From NCBI RefSeq assembly GCF_000972845.2, contig NC_040032.1, positions 11,444,334-11,508,333 on the forward strand: a stretch of 64,000 bases of DNA. Reading direction: 5' to 3'. Position 1 is the stretch's first letter, and each line of letters starts with the position of its first letter. A model generated the notes under the pieces. It was not told the DNA's origin, did not search any database, and saw nothing but the letters and a program-made list of their open reading frames with translations. This document shows positions 40,232 through 52,150 of this stretch, piece after piece. Source of the stretch: Larimichthys crocea. Lineage: Eukaryota > Chordata > Actinopteri > Sciaenidae. The translations under genes were made by a program, and so were the position numbers.

Positions 40232-40393
40232 GTATAAAAGCCCCGCTGGTCCCGCCCCCCGTCAACCATGCAGACTCAAACCCGATTGGTCCGAACGTGT
40301 TACCCGGGCGTTGCTGATTGGTGGATTTTCCGAACGAATAAGCTGTTCGGCGGTGTGATTGGTGTGATCCGGAGGACACGGTGTCTGGATTGG
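40232..40393. promoter_or_regulatory. CCAAT-box array with GC box and TATA-like element
   Basis: Four ATTGG (reverse CCAAT) pentamers lie at 40,285, 40,317, 40,358 and 40,389, spaced 32, 41 and 31 bp. A CCCGCCCCCC GC box lies at about 40,250-40,260 and TATAAAAG at about 40,233. Read on the minus strand, the order is four CCAAT boxes, GC box, TTTATA, then an ATG at 40,222, a textbook promoter arrangement. NF-Y boxes also work in the other direction, towards H3.3. Confidence 0.65.
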
Positions 40394-40689
40394 CTCCGTG
40401 CAGCTGCCAACACCGGAGGAAAAGTTTTCCCAGGCGGCCAAAATGTGACTGAACACCCGAGACTTTGAGCTGGAGGTGGAAAAAACAGAATAATAAACAG
40501 CAACAAAACGACCATAACCCTGTGTTTATATATGTATATAATGCAGAATATATATATATATATTATAATAAGCTGGTAAAGGTGGAGCTAATTTAATTAC
40601 TGCCATTACTGTTTATTAGTTTCTATATTCACATCACAGTGTTATTTGCTGTTAATCTGCAAAATAACTACTAATATATATATATTACA

Positions 40690-41030
40690 TGAATGTAAAC
40701 CATGAATTAATCATTGTTAATGATTTAATTCATGGTTTACTTCAATGTGCAGATGGTATACACAATTGTATAAAATATTGTTTTGTCACTGTTCCTTGTA
40801 TATATATATTGACTTGTTACAGAAGCTCATGATACACAAGGTAGAAAATACTAAATTAAATTATTAGTGTTTAATTATACTGTTATTAACATATCTACCT
40901 ATTTATCTTGTGTTATCTATTAAATATAAATCTATATTGTAAAAAAAAAAGTGAAACAGTGCTACATTAAAAAAAAAAAGCACATTTAATTTTGAAAATG
41001 TATTTTCGTTTTGATCATTTTTTATGATGC
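40690..41030 (+). repeat. ~340 bp AT-rich block, intronic copy, with palindrome
   Basis: It repeats the landmarks of 38,275-38,640 in the same order and orientation. At 40,696-40,741 it carries an inverted repeat: GTAAACCATGAATTAATCAT faces ATGATTTAATTCATGGTTTA across a few bases. Confidence 0.85.
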
Positions 41031-41453
41031 CATTACTGCCAGATAGTTTATTAGTTTCTATAGTCACACCAAAGTCTCTTATTTGCTGATAATCTGCAAA
41101 ATAACTAGTAACAAAAGCTTTAAAATGAAACATAATGTAGTGGGAAGAGAACAAGACATCATATATTTTGTATAATTTCTTTGTTTGTCACCACCAGAAC
41201 TAGTCAAAAAAAAACTGACACTCAGTTCGTATATAACAATTTAATTGACTGTATCATCATTTAACAGTTATATGTTTTGACTTTTGTTTTTTCACAGTGT
41301 TCTTGTCACGTTCAGGGCTCCAAACATGTAAATATCCGAAGATAGAAGATTATTATTTAGTTTCAAAATTGGACTGTTTTATTCACAGTGCCCACACTGA
41401 ACTTAACGTTGAAAAAGTATTAACCGTACCATTGAAATCTTCCCTTCAGGTGA

Positions 41454-42129
<676 letters not shown>

Positions 42130-42891
42130 ACAGCCTAATTTCTCACCTCTGTCCTCTTTTTCTTTACCTATCCCTGCCCTCACTCTTTCACTCTACCCTC
42201 CACCTCCACCCATCCCCGTCACCCTCCCTCCCCCGTGCCCAGCTTCTCTGTAGACTTTAGAGTAACCTTGATTATGAAGAGATAGAAATATGTTGAAGTC
42301 TGGTCTCTCATAGGTTTTCGTCTTCACCAAATGTTTTTAGGGTACCTTTTTTGTGCATGTAAAAGGTTTCGCGGATCAGACGCACACGTGCACACGGTAA
42401 ACATCCATCACCGGGTTTGGGTGGTGCCTCGAAACATTAAGCCCACCTTTTCGAGGGGAAGGAAGCGGGTGTAGTTCGTGTGGCAAACAGATCTGACGCA
42501 GAGGGATGCGGCCGAGGGGCTAGTCTGCTTAAGGGGAGCTGCAACTTCCACAGCAGGGTGCTATTAAAACTAGTCCCGAGGCCCCGTCTGAACACTCTCC
42601 TCCCTCCTCTACACCCAGACTTCCCCTCCACTCCACAGCTGCAGCCAGACCTTTTTCAAACTGGGAGGCGACGGTGGCTTGTCGGGTCTGTTTGTGTGGA
42701 CGTGTGGATGTCTGATCTTTCAAAACCCACTTGTACTCAAAACAAACAAGAATCTTTTGGTTGCTTAAGAATATTGATTATCGTTGTGGATATGGTGTCT
42801 ATTTTTTTTACACATATAATTCATGGATGAGCGTCTCTTCTCTTTACCACTTCTAAAATCGTCACATTAAGATTTAAAAACAAACAATAAA
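42130..42891 (+). other. H3.3 3' UTR with AATAAA
   Basis: The sequence after the stop is pyrimidine-rich and reaches an AATAAA at 42,886-42,891. No histone 3' stem-loop (GGCTCTTTTCAGAGCC-type) was found, as expected for H3.3. Confidence 0.6.
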
Positions 42892-45300
42892 CAGTTTTTT
42901 TTGTTACAGTGATCTGATTCTCTATAGAAAATCAGGAAGGGCTTCTCTGTTTCACAACTTCGAATCTAACGGCAGCCACACGGGGGCGATGCTTCACCAT
43001 CTCCTCGTCTGTAGATCAGTCCTCACTCTCTGCTTCTGTCTCTCTTCATCTCTCCACAGTTAGGCTTTAGACTCGTCACAACAGTATGAATCGACATTAT
43101 AGTGAAAGTTACACTCTGCATGTTTAGTGTCCGTGTGTCTCTTGCACACTCTGTAGTTTCTGAGCATTAAAATCTGTCTCCCTTTCTCAAAAAAAATTTG
43201 TGATACACAATATAACCTCATATTTGTTTTCTTTTATATTTTTCTTATTCCTCGAGATTTTCAGACGTATAAATAAGCTGATCTTTGTATTTTCCAAATT
43301 TCTCATATTATGGTGGTAATAAATAGATGTTAAAAGAAACTGATGCTCGTCGGTGTGACTTATTTCCTTTTTCAGTGTTTCATCGTGTTTCATATCCTTC
43401 AGTTTGTATCCTAAAGAAAGTTTGGGATTTGTACAGTACCACAGATAAAATGACATCAGGAAAATATAGAAGGACAAATATTTTTTACAAGAAAGCAAAA
43501 ATAAAATGGAAGATTAAAGATATTAATAAATTTAGCCACAAAGTTTAAACCCTGATTCACAGTCAGTTGTAACAGTTTATTTCATAGCATTAAAGCTGAA
43601 CGCTGCCTCTTATGTTTAGTTTGACTCGTGACAGTAAACTGATGTGTCTTATCTGAGAAGTCTGGGCGCTTCATAACAAAGTAGCAAATCAGAAATGTGT
43701 TTTTTTTTTAAGTCAGTGCTTTGCCACACAGGAAGCCACAGATCTGAGAAGTGAAGTGATGTGATCTGTAACCTTTAACCTTTTTAGAGAGACCTTTTAC
43801 ATCCTGCTCAGTCAGAAGTCTGATTTTATCATTGCTTACTGGTGCGTTTTCTAAATCTTACATATAAATCGATGTGTCATCTGCATACAGTGAGATATTT
43901 TGTTGTTTTCTACAATCTGCACTAGTGAAACCATGTAGACGCCCGACAATAGAGCCTTGGGAAACTCCACCTGTTTAGTTTCTCATAGTTACTTTGAAAC
44001 TTTTGCTGATTATTCCTCTGTACTTTAACTTATAAGTACAATATATTTGTAATTGCTAGTATTTAGCCAGTTTTATTTAGAATTAAGCATTTTTTTACAT
44101 TGTGGTATAAGTACTTTAACTTCAGTAAAGTGAATACTTCTTCCACAATAAATCAAAATCCACACCCTTAAGTTGATTCCAACTGCTGCTAGAAGAGAGA
44201 GAAGAGCAAAGAGCACATTAAATGCTCTAATATGATAAAACATATTTACATTCATATGATAATATCACTTTTTAAATAAATGATATGGGAAAAGTCTCCA
44301 GGAAGATGTATTTGTGTGGATCTCAGTAGTAGGTGAAGTGACCTGTACATACCTGGAGCTATCTTTCATTTGGTTAATATGCCAAACATAAAGCATCTGT
44401 TGCTATATGAAATAAAACCCAAGCTGTTATCAGCTCTGTGTTGTGTGTTCAACATTAACGTTTCCTCCTCAGACGTGTGCCATGTTTTTGTTTTCCGGGC
44501 GTTCACCTTCCTCAAGGTCTGGTCGCTGCCTGCCCGTCCATCCCCCATCACATCTGCTCCTCCCTGGGATTACAGCGCAAATGTCTGTCTGAAACTCTCA
44601 GTGCTGAGGGGGAAGATTACAAGTGCACTGCACCCTCCAAGAGAGGTTAACCAATCAGGGTGCACAGACAAAGGGATTAACCAATCACACCACAGAGAGG
44701 GAGGGCGGAGGGATTAAACCGGGCACAGAGTGGGATTAGGTCAGTGTTGAGTGCGGAAAAATGCTTTGAAATGTCTCTCAGTGCCCGGTCACTTCTCTCA
44801 GTGCAGTACATCTGAATATATAATCAAAATGTTGTAACAAGGGTCAGACAAGCAGCCTTTGTTTTTATTATTTGTATCAGAATAACATCAGAAATCTCTC
44901 CAGAGTGATACTTTATCGAGACTTTACTGATTTAGCTGACATGAATGCTAAAAAGCAAAACTTTCAGATTTATTGAGAACTGTTTAGCAAAATGTGAAAC
45001 CTAAAATTAAATTTCACGTTAAAAATATGGTAAAACATGTCCAGGAAATCAGCGAGAACGTATAGGTCAAATGTTGTTTTTGTTGTTAAGTAACAGAGAA
45101 ATAATCCTCCCTTACCGTCAACACACAAACAAACAGACGCGACACGCACGTCCGTGGAATATTTTCGCATATTTGATGTCATAGATAAATGTGCGTGGCA
45201 CTAATCAGGCCATGTGGGGATTACCAAGTTGTCAGAGGAGTTGGGGAGATTGACGGAGCGGTGCAGGGGTGTGGAGAGGTTGAAAGACGGGGAGTTGATA
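42892..45300. other. Intergenic region between H3.3 and crx
   Basis: No gene is recognised. The notable content is the GGATTA cluster at 44,567-44,738. Confidence 0.6.
44567..44738 (-). promoter_or_regulatory. Cluster of K50-homeodomain (CRX/OTX) sites; candidate crx enhancer
   Basis: GGATTA (TAATCC on the crx strand) occurs at 44,567, 44,674, 44,711 and 44,733, with AGATTA at 44,614, all in one orientation. CCAATCA occurs at 44,651 and 44,681. TAATCC is the recognised target of CRX/OTX homeodomains, and the cluster lies about 1.6 kb beyond the crx stop codon. Enhancer function is inferred. Confidence 0.5.
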
Positions 45301-45309
45301 TCTCAAAGC

Positions 45310-46361
45310 TTTATTAAACTGCATTGTTGTTGGAATATGTGTTACCTTTGATGGCGCACAGTGAGGTGAAGCAACAACCTGAGTAAACAGGACAGTTGGA
45401 GAGAGAATAACAAAAGATGGACAAAGATAGAAGGAAGGGAAGGCCAAGATGGGTGAGACGGGTGAGAGACAGAGAGAGAGACAGAGGGTAGGGCAATAAT
45501 CCTAACTAATTCACTTAGGGCATTGCTGAAGGGAGGCTAAGAGGATTGGGACACTCCCAGAATCAGATAAGCTAAAATAACCAAGATGGACCAGTGAGAG
45601 CTGTGCAGCCCATATGACAAACATGACAGGTCCAGACCTGAACACAACACGACCACTTTACGTCCACCTGACCTCTAATTAACAGCTCCAACTGCATCAG
45701 AACCTCTAACAGGTTTATAAACTATAATCAAACAGATTCTCAATGATCATCAGCGCACAAAGGGTGTAAAGAATAGATCACTTTAATATGTCACACAACT
45801 AAAACAGAAGATCTAAAAATGTTCCATCAAACATATTGGGATGATAACACTAAAGGGCTAACACTGGAATATGCAACACAAGAAAGAAAATGCTCGAAAA
45901 CGTCTAAACAACAACCAAATTAAATATTTAAATGTAGCATGAAATAATAATAAATAGCTTAAAATAATTAAACCCTGAAGGAGGAAGTGACCTATAGGAC
46001 TTCAGAGCTCCTTCCTGTCAAAGCTGCGGGTCCTTTCGCTCTATGACAATGCAAGTTTAAAACAAAAAATGACGTCGTGTTAAAAGGAGAGATGGCTCAG
46101 AGCGTTGCTGCACGCGTGACTCCAGCATGTTCCTACAAACGGCTTTTCTTCTCTTATTTAACGTAGCACGAAGAAGACAACAGATTCCATCTTCACCTCC
46201 AAAGTCGTTCAAAATAAAATGCATTTCTACAGAGGTCACCTTTAGAAAATGAAACAAAATCTTACAAACAAATAACTGAATATCAAAGATAACAAGTCCT
46301 CCGGATGACCTGCTTCACACTATCTCACATGGCGCACATGAACGCCACCCGTTCGCGCATT
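45310..46361 (-). other. crx 3' UTR (probable)
   Basis: On the minus strand the first convincing AATAAA after the stop is at 45,310-45,315 (TTTATT on the plus strand), giving a 3' UTR of about 1.05 kb. No other feature is recognised. Confidence 0.45.
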
Positions 46362-46997
46362 CTAGAGGACCTGGAACTTCCAGGAGTTTTGGTCCTTGTG
46401 GTCCAGGCAGTCCATTGTGGTGAAGCCCAGTTTCCAGGCCTGCTGGTCCTTGTAATCCAGGCAGTCAACAGAGGTGAAGCCCAGGGAGGAGGCAGTGCTG
46501 TAGCCCTGTGAGGACAGCGAGGCCGGTGACTGGCTTAGGGAGCCCCCCATCGAGGGCACGGTGATGGGGCTGAGGGCGCCCACGGTGCCTGACAGCTGCG
46601 AGTGCATGGGGGAGAGGTAGGCACTGCAGTCCAGGCCGGTGAAGTAGGAGGTGGTGCTGGCGTAGCCCTGGGAGTAGGCCGATGGCTGGCCGTAGCTCAT
46701 GGGGTAAGGTGAGGGCCGCTGCATGCACGGGGCTGAGGAGGCCAGGGGGTCGGGCAGGGGCGAGATGGCCGGGCTCCAGATGGACACAGCAGTGTTTCCA
46801 GTGCTGGAGCTTGGAGCCAGGCTGGGGCCTGACTGGGCAGAGGAGGGGCTGTAGGAGCCAGATGGGTTAGAAACGGGATCAGGAACGTTGGGTTCCTGCA
46901 CTGGAGAAGCCTTCTTTTTGGGAGGACGGGGCTTGGACTGGCCACTGCTCTGCTGCTGCTGCTGACGACACTTGGCACGGCGGTTTTTAAACCAAAC
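46362..46997 (-). CDS. crx: crx exon 3 (homeodomain end, WSP motif, OTX tail)
   Basis: 211 codons and stop, beginning [17 protein letters not shown] serine/proline-rich activation region follows. Acceptor CTCCAG, phase 0. Confidence 0.93.
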   Translation of the reverse strand, partial: VWFKNRRAKCRQQQQQSSGQSKPRPPKKKASPVQEPNVPDPVSNPSGSYSPSSAQSGPSLAPSSSTGNTAVSIWSPAISPLPDPLASSAPCMQRPSPYPMSYGQPSAYSQGYASTTSYFTGLDCSAYLSPMHSQLSGTVGALSPITVPSMGGSLSQSPASLSSQGYSTASSLGFTSVDCLDYKDQQAWKLGFTTMDCLDHKDQNSWKFQVL

Positions 46998-48310
46998 CTG
47001 GAGATGAAAAGAAGAATATCCAACATGTTAGTACAGAAACTTGGAGATAATTAGAGCTGCGGGATAGAGAGGTAAAGGAGTATATGCTGATGTTCTTCTG
47101 TAGAAGACATTCGCTGCCTTTAAAAGTTGTCTAGCCTGGCCTTCATCTTGGCAGTAGCCTACTTCTCCAGTACCTGCACACGTGACTCAGGCAGGTTGAT
47201 CTTGAGGGCCACCTCCTCCCTCATGAAGATGTCCGGGTAGCGCGTCTTAGAGAACAACGCCTCCAAGATGTCCAGCTGTGTCCGGGTAAAGGTGGTGCGC
47301 TCCCTACGCTGCTTCCGGGGAGTGGCTGCAAACCAAAGAGACGCAGAGAGGGGATTATCATCCTGACAGCAAGAGACGACATGACATATATAACTGTTAT
47401 TTTAAAGGGAACAGTTATCTAAGAGCTTGTTTTGGTAGATTTGTTGTTTTCCAGCTGAAACCTCGCCACTGTTTATGACTTTTTTTTGACTCTGGGAATC
47501 AAATTATTGCTGATTTTATCACAAATACTCAGAAGCTCTTTGAAGAGTTTTCCCAGAGAATAATTAATGAGTTTAACCACAGTTTGTACAGTCATATCTA
47601 TCTGCCCTCTGTTGCACACAGCAGAATGCCTGGATATATTTGTTTCAGAACAAGTAGAGTGAGCAGGCATGGATGTGGTCATGTTGATCTATCTTGTAGC
47701 ACAGTAAGTGCTACAGTTGAGATCCTTTGATGGGAAAATATTTTGAAAAATTCTCTGAATCCGGACAGAGTTTAGGAGCACAGATCATCTGCGTCTTTGT
47801 GCCCATTAACAAATGTATCTGTGCTAATTCATTATATTTATGACAGCAGAATAATGTCAAAATTCAAAGATGAACCTTTTATTAAACAAACCATCATCCT
47901 CCAAAAAGTTACTGTTAAATATTTATTTTCTCTTTTGGCTTAAATCAGCGTAGTAAAGATATTTTCATAGTGCATTTTATAGTTAGTTTAGCTTCTTTGC
48001 ATTATTATCCAGGCTGTTTTATAAATTCATGGGCTCTTGTGAAACAAATACTTTATCATCTTTTATTTATTCTCCAGCGTTACGCACAGCCGGAGCGCCT
48101 TTACGCGTCATTTTGTCTGGATCATACAATCTAAATTACGAGAGCAGAACGCACAGAACAGTCAAGGTAAAACAGAAAAATAAGTTTTAAAAAATATAAT
48201 AGTTAATACTTACATGGATATGCGACGGTTGTGTGTAGCACATCCATCCCGGGGCCAGGCAAATTTAACCCGTTCATGGTGTAATGAGGTTGCTTTATGT
48301 AGGACATCAT
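46362..48310 (-). CDS. crx: Cone-rod homeobox protein (OTX family), three coding exons
   Basis: Exons 48,310-48,214, 47,325-47,174 and 46,997-46,362 join to 294 residues; human CRX is 299. The protein starts [20 protein letters not shown], has a paired-class homeodomain from about residue 36 ([20 protein letters not shown] through VWFKNRRAK) with lysine at homeodomain position 50 (K87) that specifies TAATCC, then a glutamine stretch, the WSP motif (SIWSPAISP), and a duplicated OTX tail ([12 protein letters not shown] and [16 protein letters not shown]). CRX is a nuclear activator of photoreceptor and pineal genes. The N terminus and the neighbours KPTN and NOVA2 favour crx over otx1/otx2. The second ATG of ATGATG would give almost the same protein. 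Confidence 0.93.
47174..47325 (-). CDS. crx: crx exon 2 (homeodomain)
   Basis: It encodes [40 protein letters not shown] and [10 protein letters not shown], with the intron placed between homeodomain residues Q and VWF as in OTX genes. It enters in phase 1; donor GTACTG. Confidence 0.95.
48214..48310 (-). CDS. crx: crx exon 1 (start codon)
   Basis: It encodes [20 protein letters not shown] then [12 protein letters not shown], ending in phase 1 with donor GTAAGT. The MMSYxKQPxYxxNGL start is shared by all OTX/CRX proteins. Confidence 0.93.
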
Positions 48311-48759
48311 CCTTACAGCAGGCTTTTAAGTCCTGTCGCTGACTTGTATGTCGGACACGCAACACAACAGCCGAGGGCCCCCTCAGAGCTCAGCTGGGGG
48401 CAACAAGTCGGTGCGTCGGATCCAACCTGCTGAAGAAGAAGACGCGCGGAGAGTTCACCAGAGAAACCTCAAAGTCTTGTTTCTGATTTTCCTTTTTCCT
48501 CTGTCTGAAATTTCAGATTTGACTGTGTGTCAGCTTTGCAGCAGAGCACACTGCAGCGCACTGAGCATCCGAACTGCTTCTGCAAGTCTGGATTTCACAC
48601 AGTTAAGTCATCACACAAACACACACAGGCACGCACACATACACACACAGGTGAAGTGGCCCTCCGGATGCCTTTGCGCCTTGGTGAAGTCGCTCCACTG
48701 AGTTTCTTCACCGGCACACGCTGCTAATTAGAGGGAGCAAGTGGCTCCAGCAAACCCCT

Positions 48760-48761
<2 letters not shown>

Positions 48762-48809
<48 letters not shown>
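48762..48809 (+). repeat. (CA)24 microsatellite
   Basis: A pure CA run about 450 bp upstream of the crx start. A second CA run lies at about 49,333-49,367. Confidence 0.95.
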
Positions 48810-48811
<2 letters not shown>

Positions 48812-49332
48812 CGCACGCACATAAAGGTAAACTATCCAAAGCAACAGGCTACACAGTAAGAAAAACTATATTTAAACTAAGTTTATTCATATAAATTTTA
48901 GATTATTTGTCCCATTTTTTTCTGATATGAATAACCCTGACCCACTGGGATTAAATTTACAATACAATCTTATAAATCAAGTAGTTCAAGTATAAATAAT
49001 GACATTAATATGTTAAAAAATGTTGTGGATGTTGATTTAAAATCTGTATGACGGATAAATATTTAACAACTAGCAAATATTGAATATCTTCCACTTCCAA
49101 ACCTTCATTTTTAAAACTTTTTACCTTAATTTGTTTAAAAGAAACAAAGAACAGCAATAATTTCTATATTAGAAATATTATTATTTTTATTAAAATGCCA
49201 ATTTCCTTCAGTCTTCTCTGCTTTCTCCTTTCCTCCTGCTGATAAATTAACCTCTGATTCAGTTCATTCATTCACACTTAATTGACAGATTACAGTTATC
49301 TCCAAAAACAGCTGCACACACACATGCTGCAT

Positions 49333-49369
<37 letters not shown>

Positions 49370-51247
49370 TGCACAAAACCGACAAAGCTCATTTGATTTA
49401 TCATAATATGCTTTATCTGAAAAGTAAGTATCTTATCTCCAGATAAAGGGAGGAAAGTCAGAGCGATCCGTTCAGTGGTGGAGCAGGAAAGGAGGCTGGA
49501 GGCGAAGTGTGGCTGCTACAACATGTGGAAGTGGAACGAGTTGGTGTAAAACGAGAAACGAGAAAAAACTGTAAGAAGATTTGAGAGAATGTGGCAACGG
49601 GAGGAATCGAAGGTGGAGAGAGAGGAGGGAGAGCGACGTGGATTCAGAGCGAGGAGACAGCTGCAGCACCTGAAGGGAACATACACAGACAGCAGTTTTA
49701 CATAGAAATGGATACAGAGAATCAGGAGGATCCTGGAGTCCCACTTTGTTTTTGTCTGTGTGGACTACAGTGTTTGAGAGAATACTGCTCAGGGATGAGT
49801 CTGAGATTCATGCATGTGCACATATACGGTGACTCATAGAAGAGGCTGTGTATGTGCATTACAGGTTCATATCATGCTCTGAAAGTCTCTAACAAATTTG
49901 ACATTTTCTTAAGTCTTAATTTCAGTCATCAGGACAATCTGTCGCCTTGAAATATCGTGGAATCATTAACTCGAGGCGTTGAAATCAAAATGTTGATTCT
50001 GAGGTGGGAAAAGGTGTTTTTATGACTTATTTCCATGTCATATAAACACTGTCCAGATGATGTTGCTGATGGCAATGCAATCTCCACCCAACAGCTTGAG
50101 CTCTGTCTTGCAGCTGCAACAGCAAATAGGGAAGTGGGGGAAGAAGACTGAGCTAGTATAATCCCTGCTCGACTGCCCTTCCCCCCTAAAGCTGGACTCA
50201 TAGAGACACATTCTGAATGATGCAAGCATGCGTTTTTATTTTAGGACCGAGCAGATTTGTGTTTCGCCGGCCGACCGAGGCCTGAAAACTCAGGAAGATG
50301 GAAATAAGAGAGAGAGAGAGAGCAGGATGAGAGGGGAGGAGGGAGAGCAGGTATGTGGACAGAGGGGAGGTGAAGCAGGTGAAGGGGCAGAGGGTGGAGG
50401 AGGCTCCGGTTCCTGTCCCCACTGACACACTGCTGCATGCAGTTAATCCAGATTAGAGTGTCTAAAACAGGTCGACTAAATCTGCGGGCCAGCCAGCGAT
50501 GCAGAGGCTGCTGTCAGCCCCAATCACTCATCCTGCACACACGCACACACACAAACACACACCAACACACACACACACACACACACACTGTAATAATCTC
50601 CTCAGTGCAAACCAGGTGCCACCAGCAGCTCAGCAAAGACCGCCACTAACCAACCCCATCAGCCCCCCCTTCCAGTCCAGTTGGAGCTCCATACTGTCAG
50701 ACTGGACACACACACACACACTCGAGTCTATTACACCACCACCACCACCAAGCACCGTGTTCAACGTTCAGTTATATCATGGTTTCAAAGTCACTTCTGG
50801 TTTGTGAGACAGTCGACGCGGCTGACAGACAGGTACGAGGTGTGACACCAGTCCACCTGGACATTCAGACCCATGACCTAGAAGTACGTGTGCACTTTCA
50901 AGCTGCTGAGTCACTATGAAGCCCGATATAACCTGCAGATTTAACATGTCCCGTGTCAATGCTTCTGACCCTCTGAGGGAGGAGGGAGCAGCTGAACACC
51001 GTGAAACAGAGGCTCATATTTTTAAAATTCAAAACATTCTCCACAGGCTCAGACGTACACTGTGTCTGCTGTGATTGTTCTTCCTGTAAGAGATGTCCAA
51101 TGATTGATCTGCAGTAATTAGTATCTTCCTAGTGTTGCCGTGATAAGACTTCCCCACACCGGGGAAATTCACTTGTTACGGCGGCTAAAGCAGCCGTCAT
51201 GTCAGCTGTCTCAGTCAACAACAGTGAACTAGTTCATCTACTTGGTT

Positions 51248-51536
51248 TTAAAGATTTCCGATGTGTAAGATTTAGGGCGATCTATAGGCAGAACATGGCA
51301 GAAATGTAATATTCATACGTAGTGTATAATCACCTTAAATGAAGATAGTTTTGCTTTTTGTACCTTAGAACGAGCCTTTATATCTACACACGATACTTTT
51401 CTATGGAGTCCTCTCACCTTTTTGTAAGTTTTATGTTTTCCTACACACTTGGAAGGTGAGGTGAGGGATGTTCAGGTGATTGCAATCTGCAACCTCACCA
51501 CTAGATGCCACTAAATCCTAAACACTGGATCTTTAA
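51248..51536. mobile_element. MITE with terminal inverted repeats and TTAA ends
   Basis: The left end (TTAAAGATTTCCGATGTGTA then AGATTTAGGG-GATCTAT) pairs imperfectly over about 40 bp with the reverse complement of the right end (...AGATGCCACTAAATCC then TAAACACTGGATCTTTAA). Both ends carry TTAA. The same right end occurs at 18,196 and 62,885, so this is a multicopy family with no coding capacity. Confidence 0.8.
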
Positions 51537-51959
51537 AGCAAGTGGTTTCACTTTTAAATATTAAAATCAAAACTGTGTCACGTTTTTTAGCTGTGGTCAT
51601 GTCAGCTGTTAACAACAGTAAAGTACTTTATCCATGAGCGTACAACTGTTAATACATCATGACAAAGAATACCACGTCACAAGTGTTTCAGCTGACGTCC
51701 TCACACACACAACGTGGTTCAGAGTCTGAAGAGTAACACATTCATACAGTTCCTGCTCTGATCTGACGTGATCGTAAAACCTTTATGTCACGAAACTAAA
51801 GGTCAGCTGTTTCTCACCCTGACGAGCGGATCCTCCCACAATGGGAACCTGCCCCTTTATCTTTTAGCGTTGAAGGTTATCACAGGAAAGTGACTAAATT
51901 TGCAACTATAGTTACATTCTTGAGGCTGAACCAGAACCTGCTTTATTGGCCAAGTATGT

Positions 51960-52150
51960 GTACACAAGTAGCTCTCAATGCAATGTTATGTAATACAGCT
52001 CCAATGTAAATAGAGATGTAAACAGACAATAATATTAATACATAATATAATTAATACATACAGAACATAGAACTATGGAAAAATGGGTGTATGGAAAAAT
52101 ATAAAAGGCACCAATGGACAACAATAACTCACAATATCAATATAGTGTCA
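51960..52150 (-). repeat. Retrotransposon-like 3' end, minus orientation
   Basis: It starts GCTTTATTGGCCAAGTATGT then GTACACAAGTAGC and trails into AT-rich sequence. On the minus strand it ends in ...CCAATAAAGC, the form of many fish non-LTR 3' ends. Recognised from memory only. Confidence 0.5.

Larger units (their letters stand above)
39811..41449. other. H3.3 intron 1
   Basis: It contains a CpG-rich island with TATA, GC and four CCAAT boxes (about 40,098-40,460), then an AT-rich repeat copy with a palindrome (40,690-41,030). First introns with regulatory content are usual for H3.3 genes. Confidence 0.6.

Noticed and set aside
46465..47026. Alternative minus-strand frames across crx exon 3
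   Set aside because: They are out of frame with the homeodomain exons; the frame giving VWFKNRRAK and the OTX tail is the real one.
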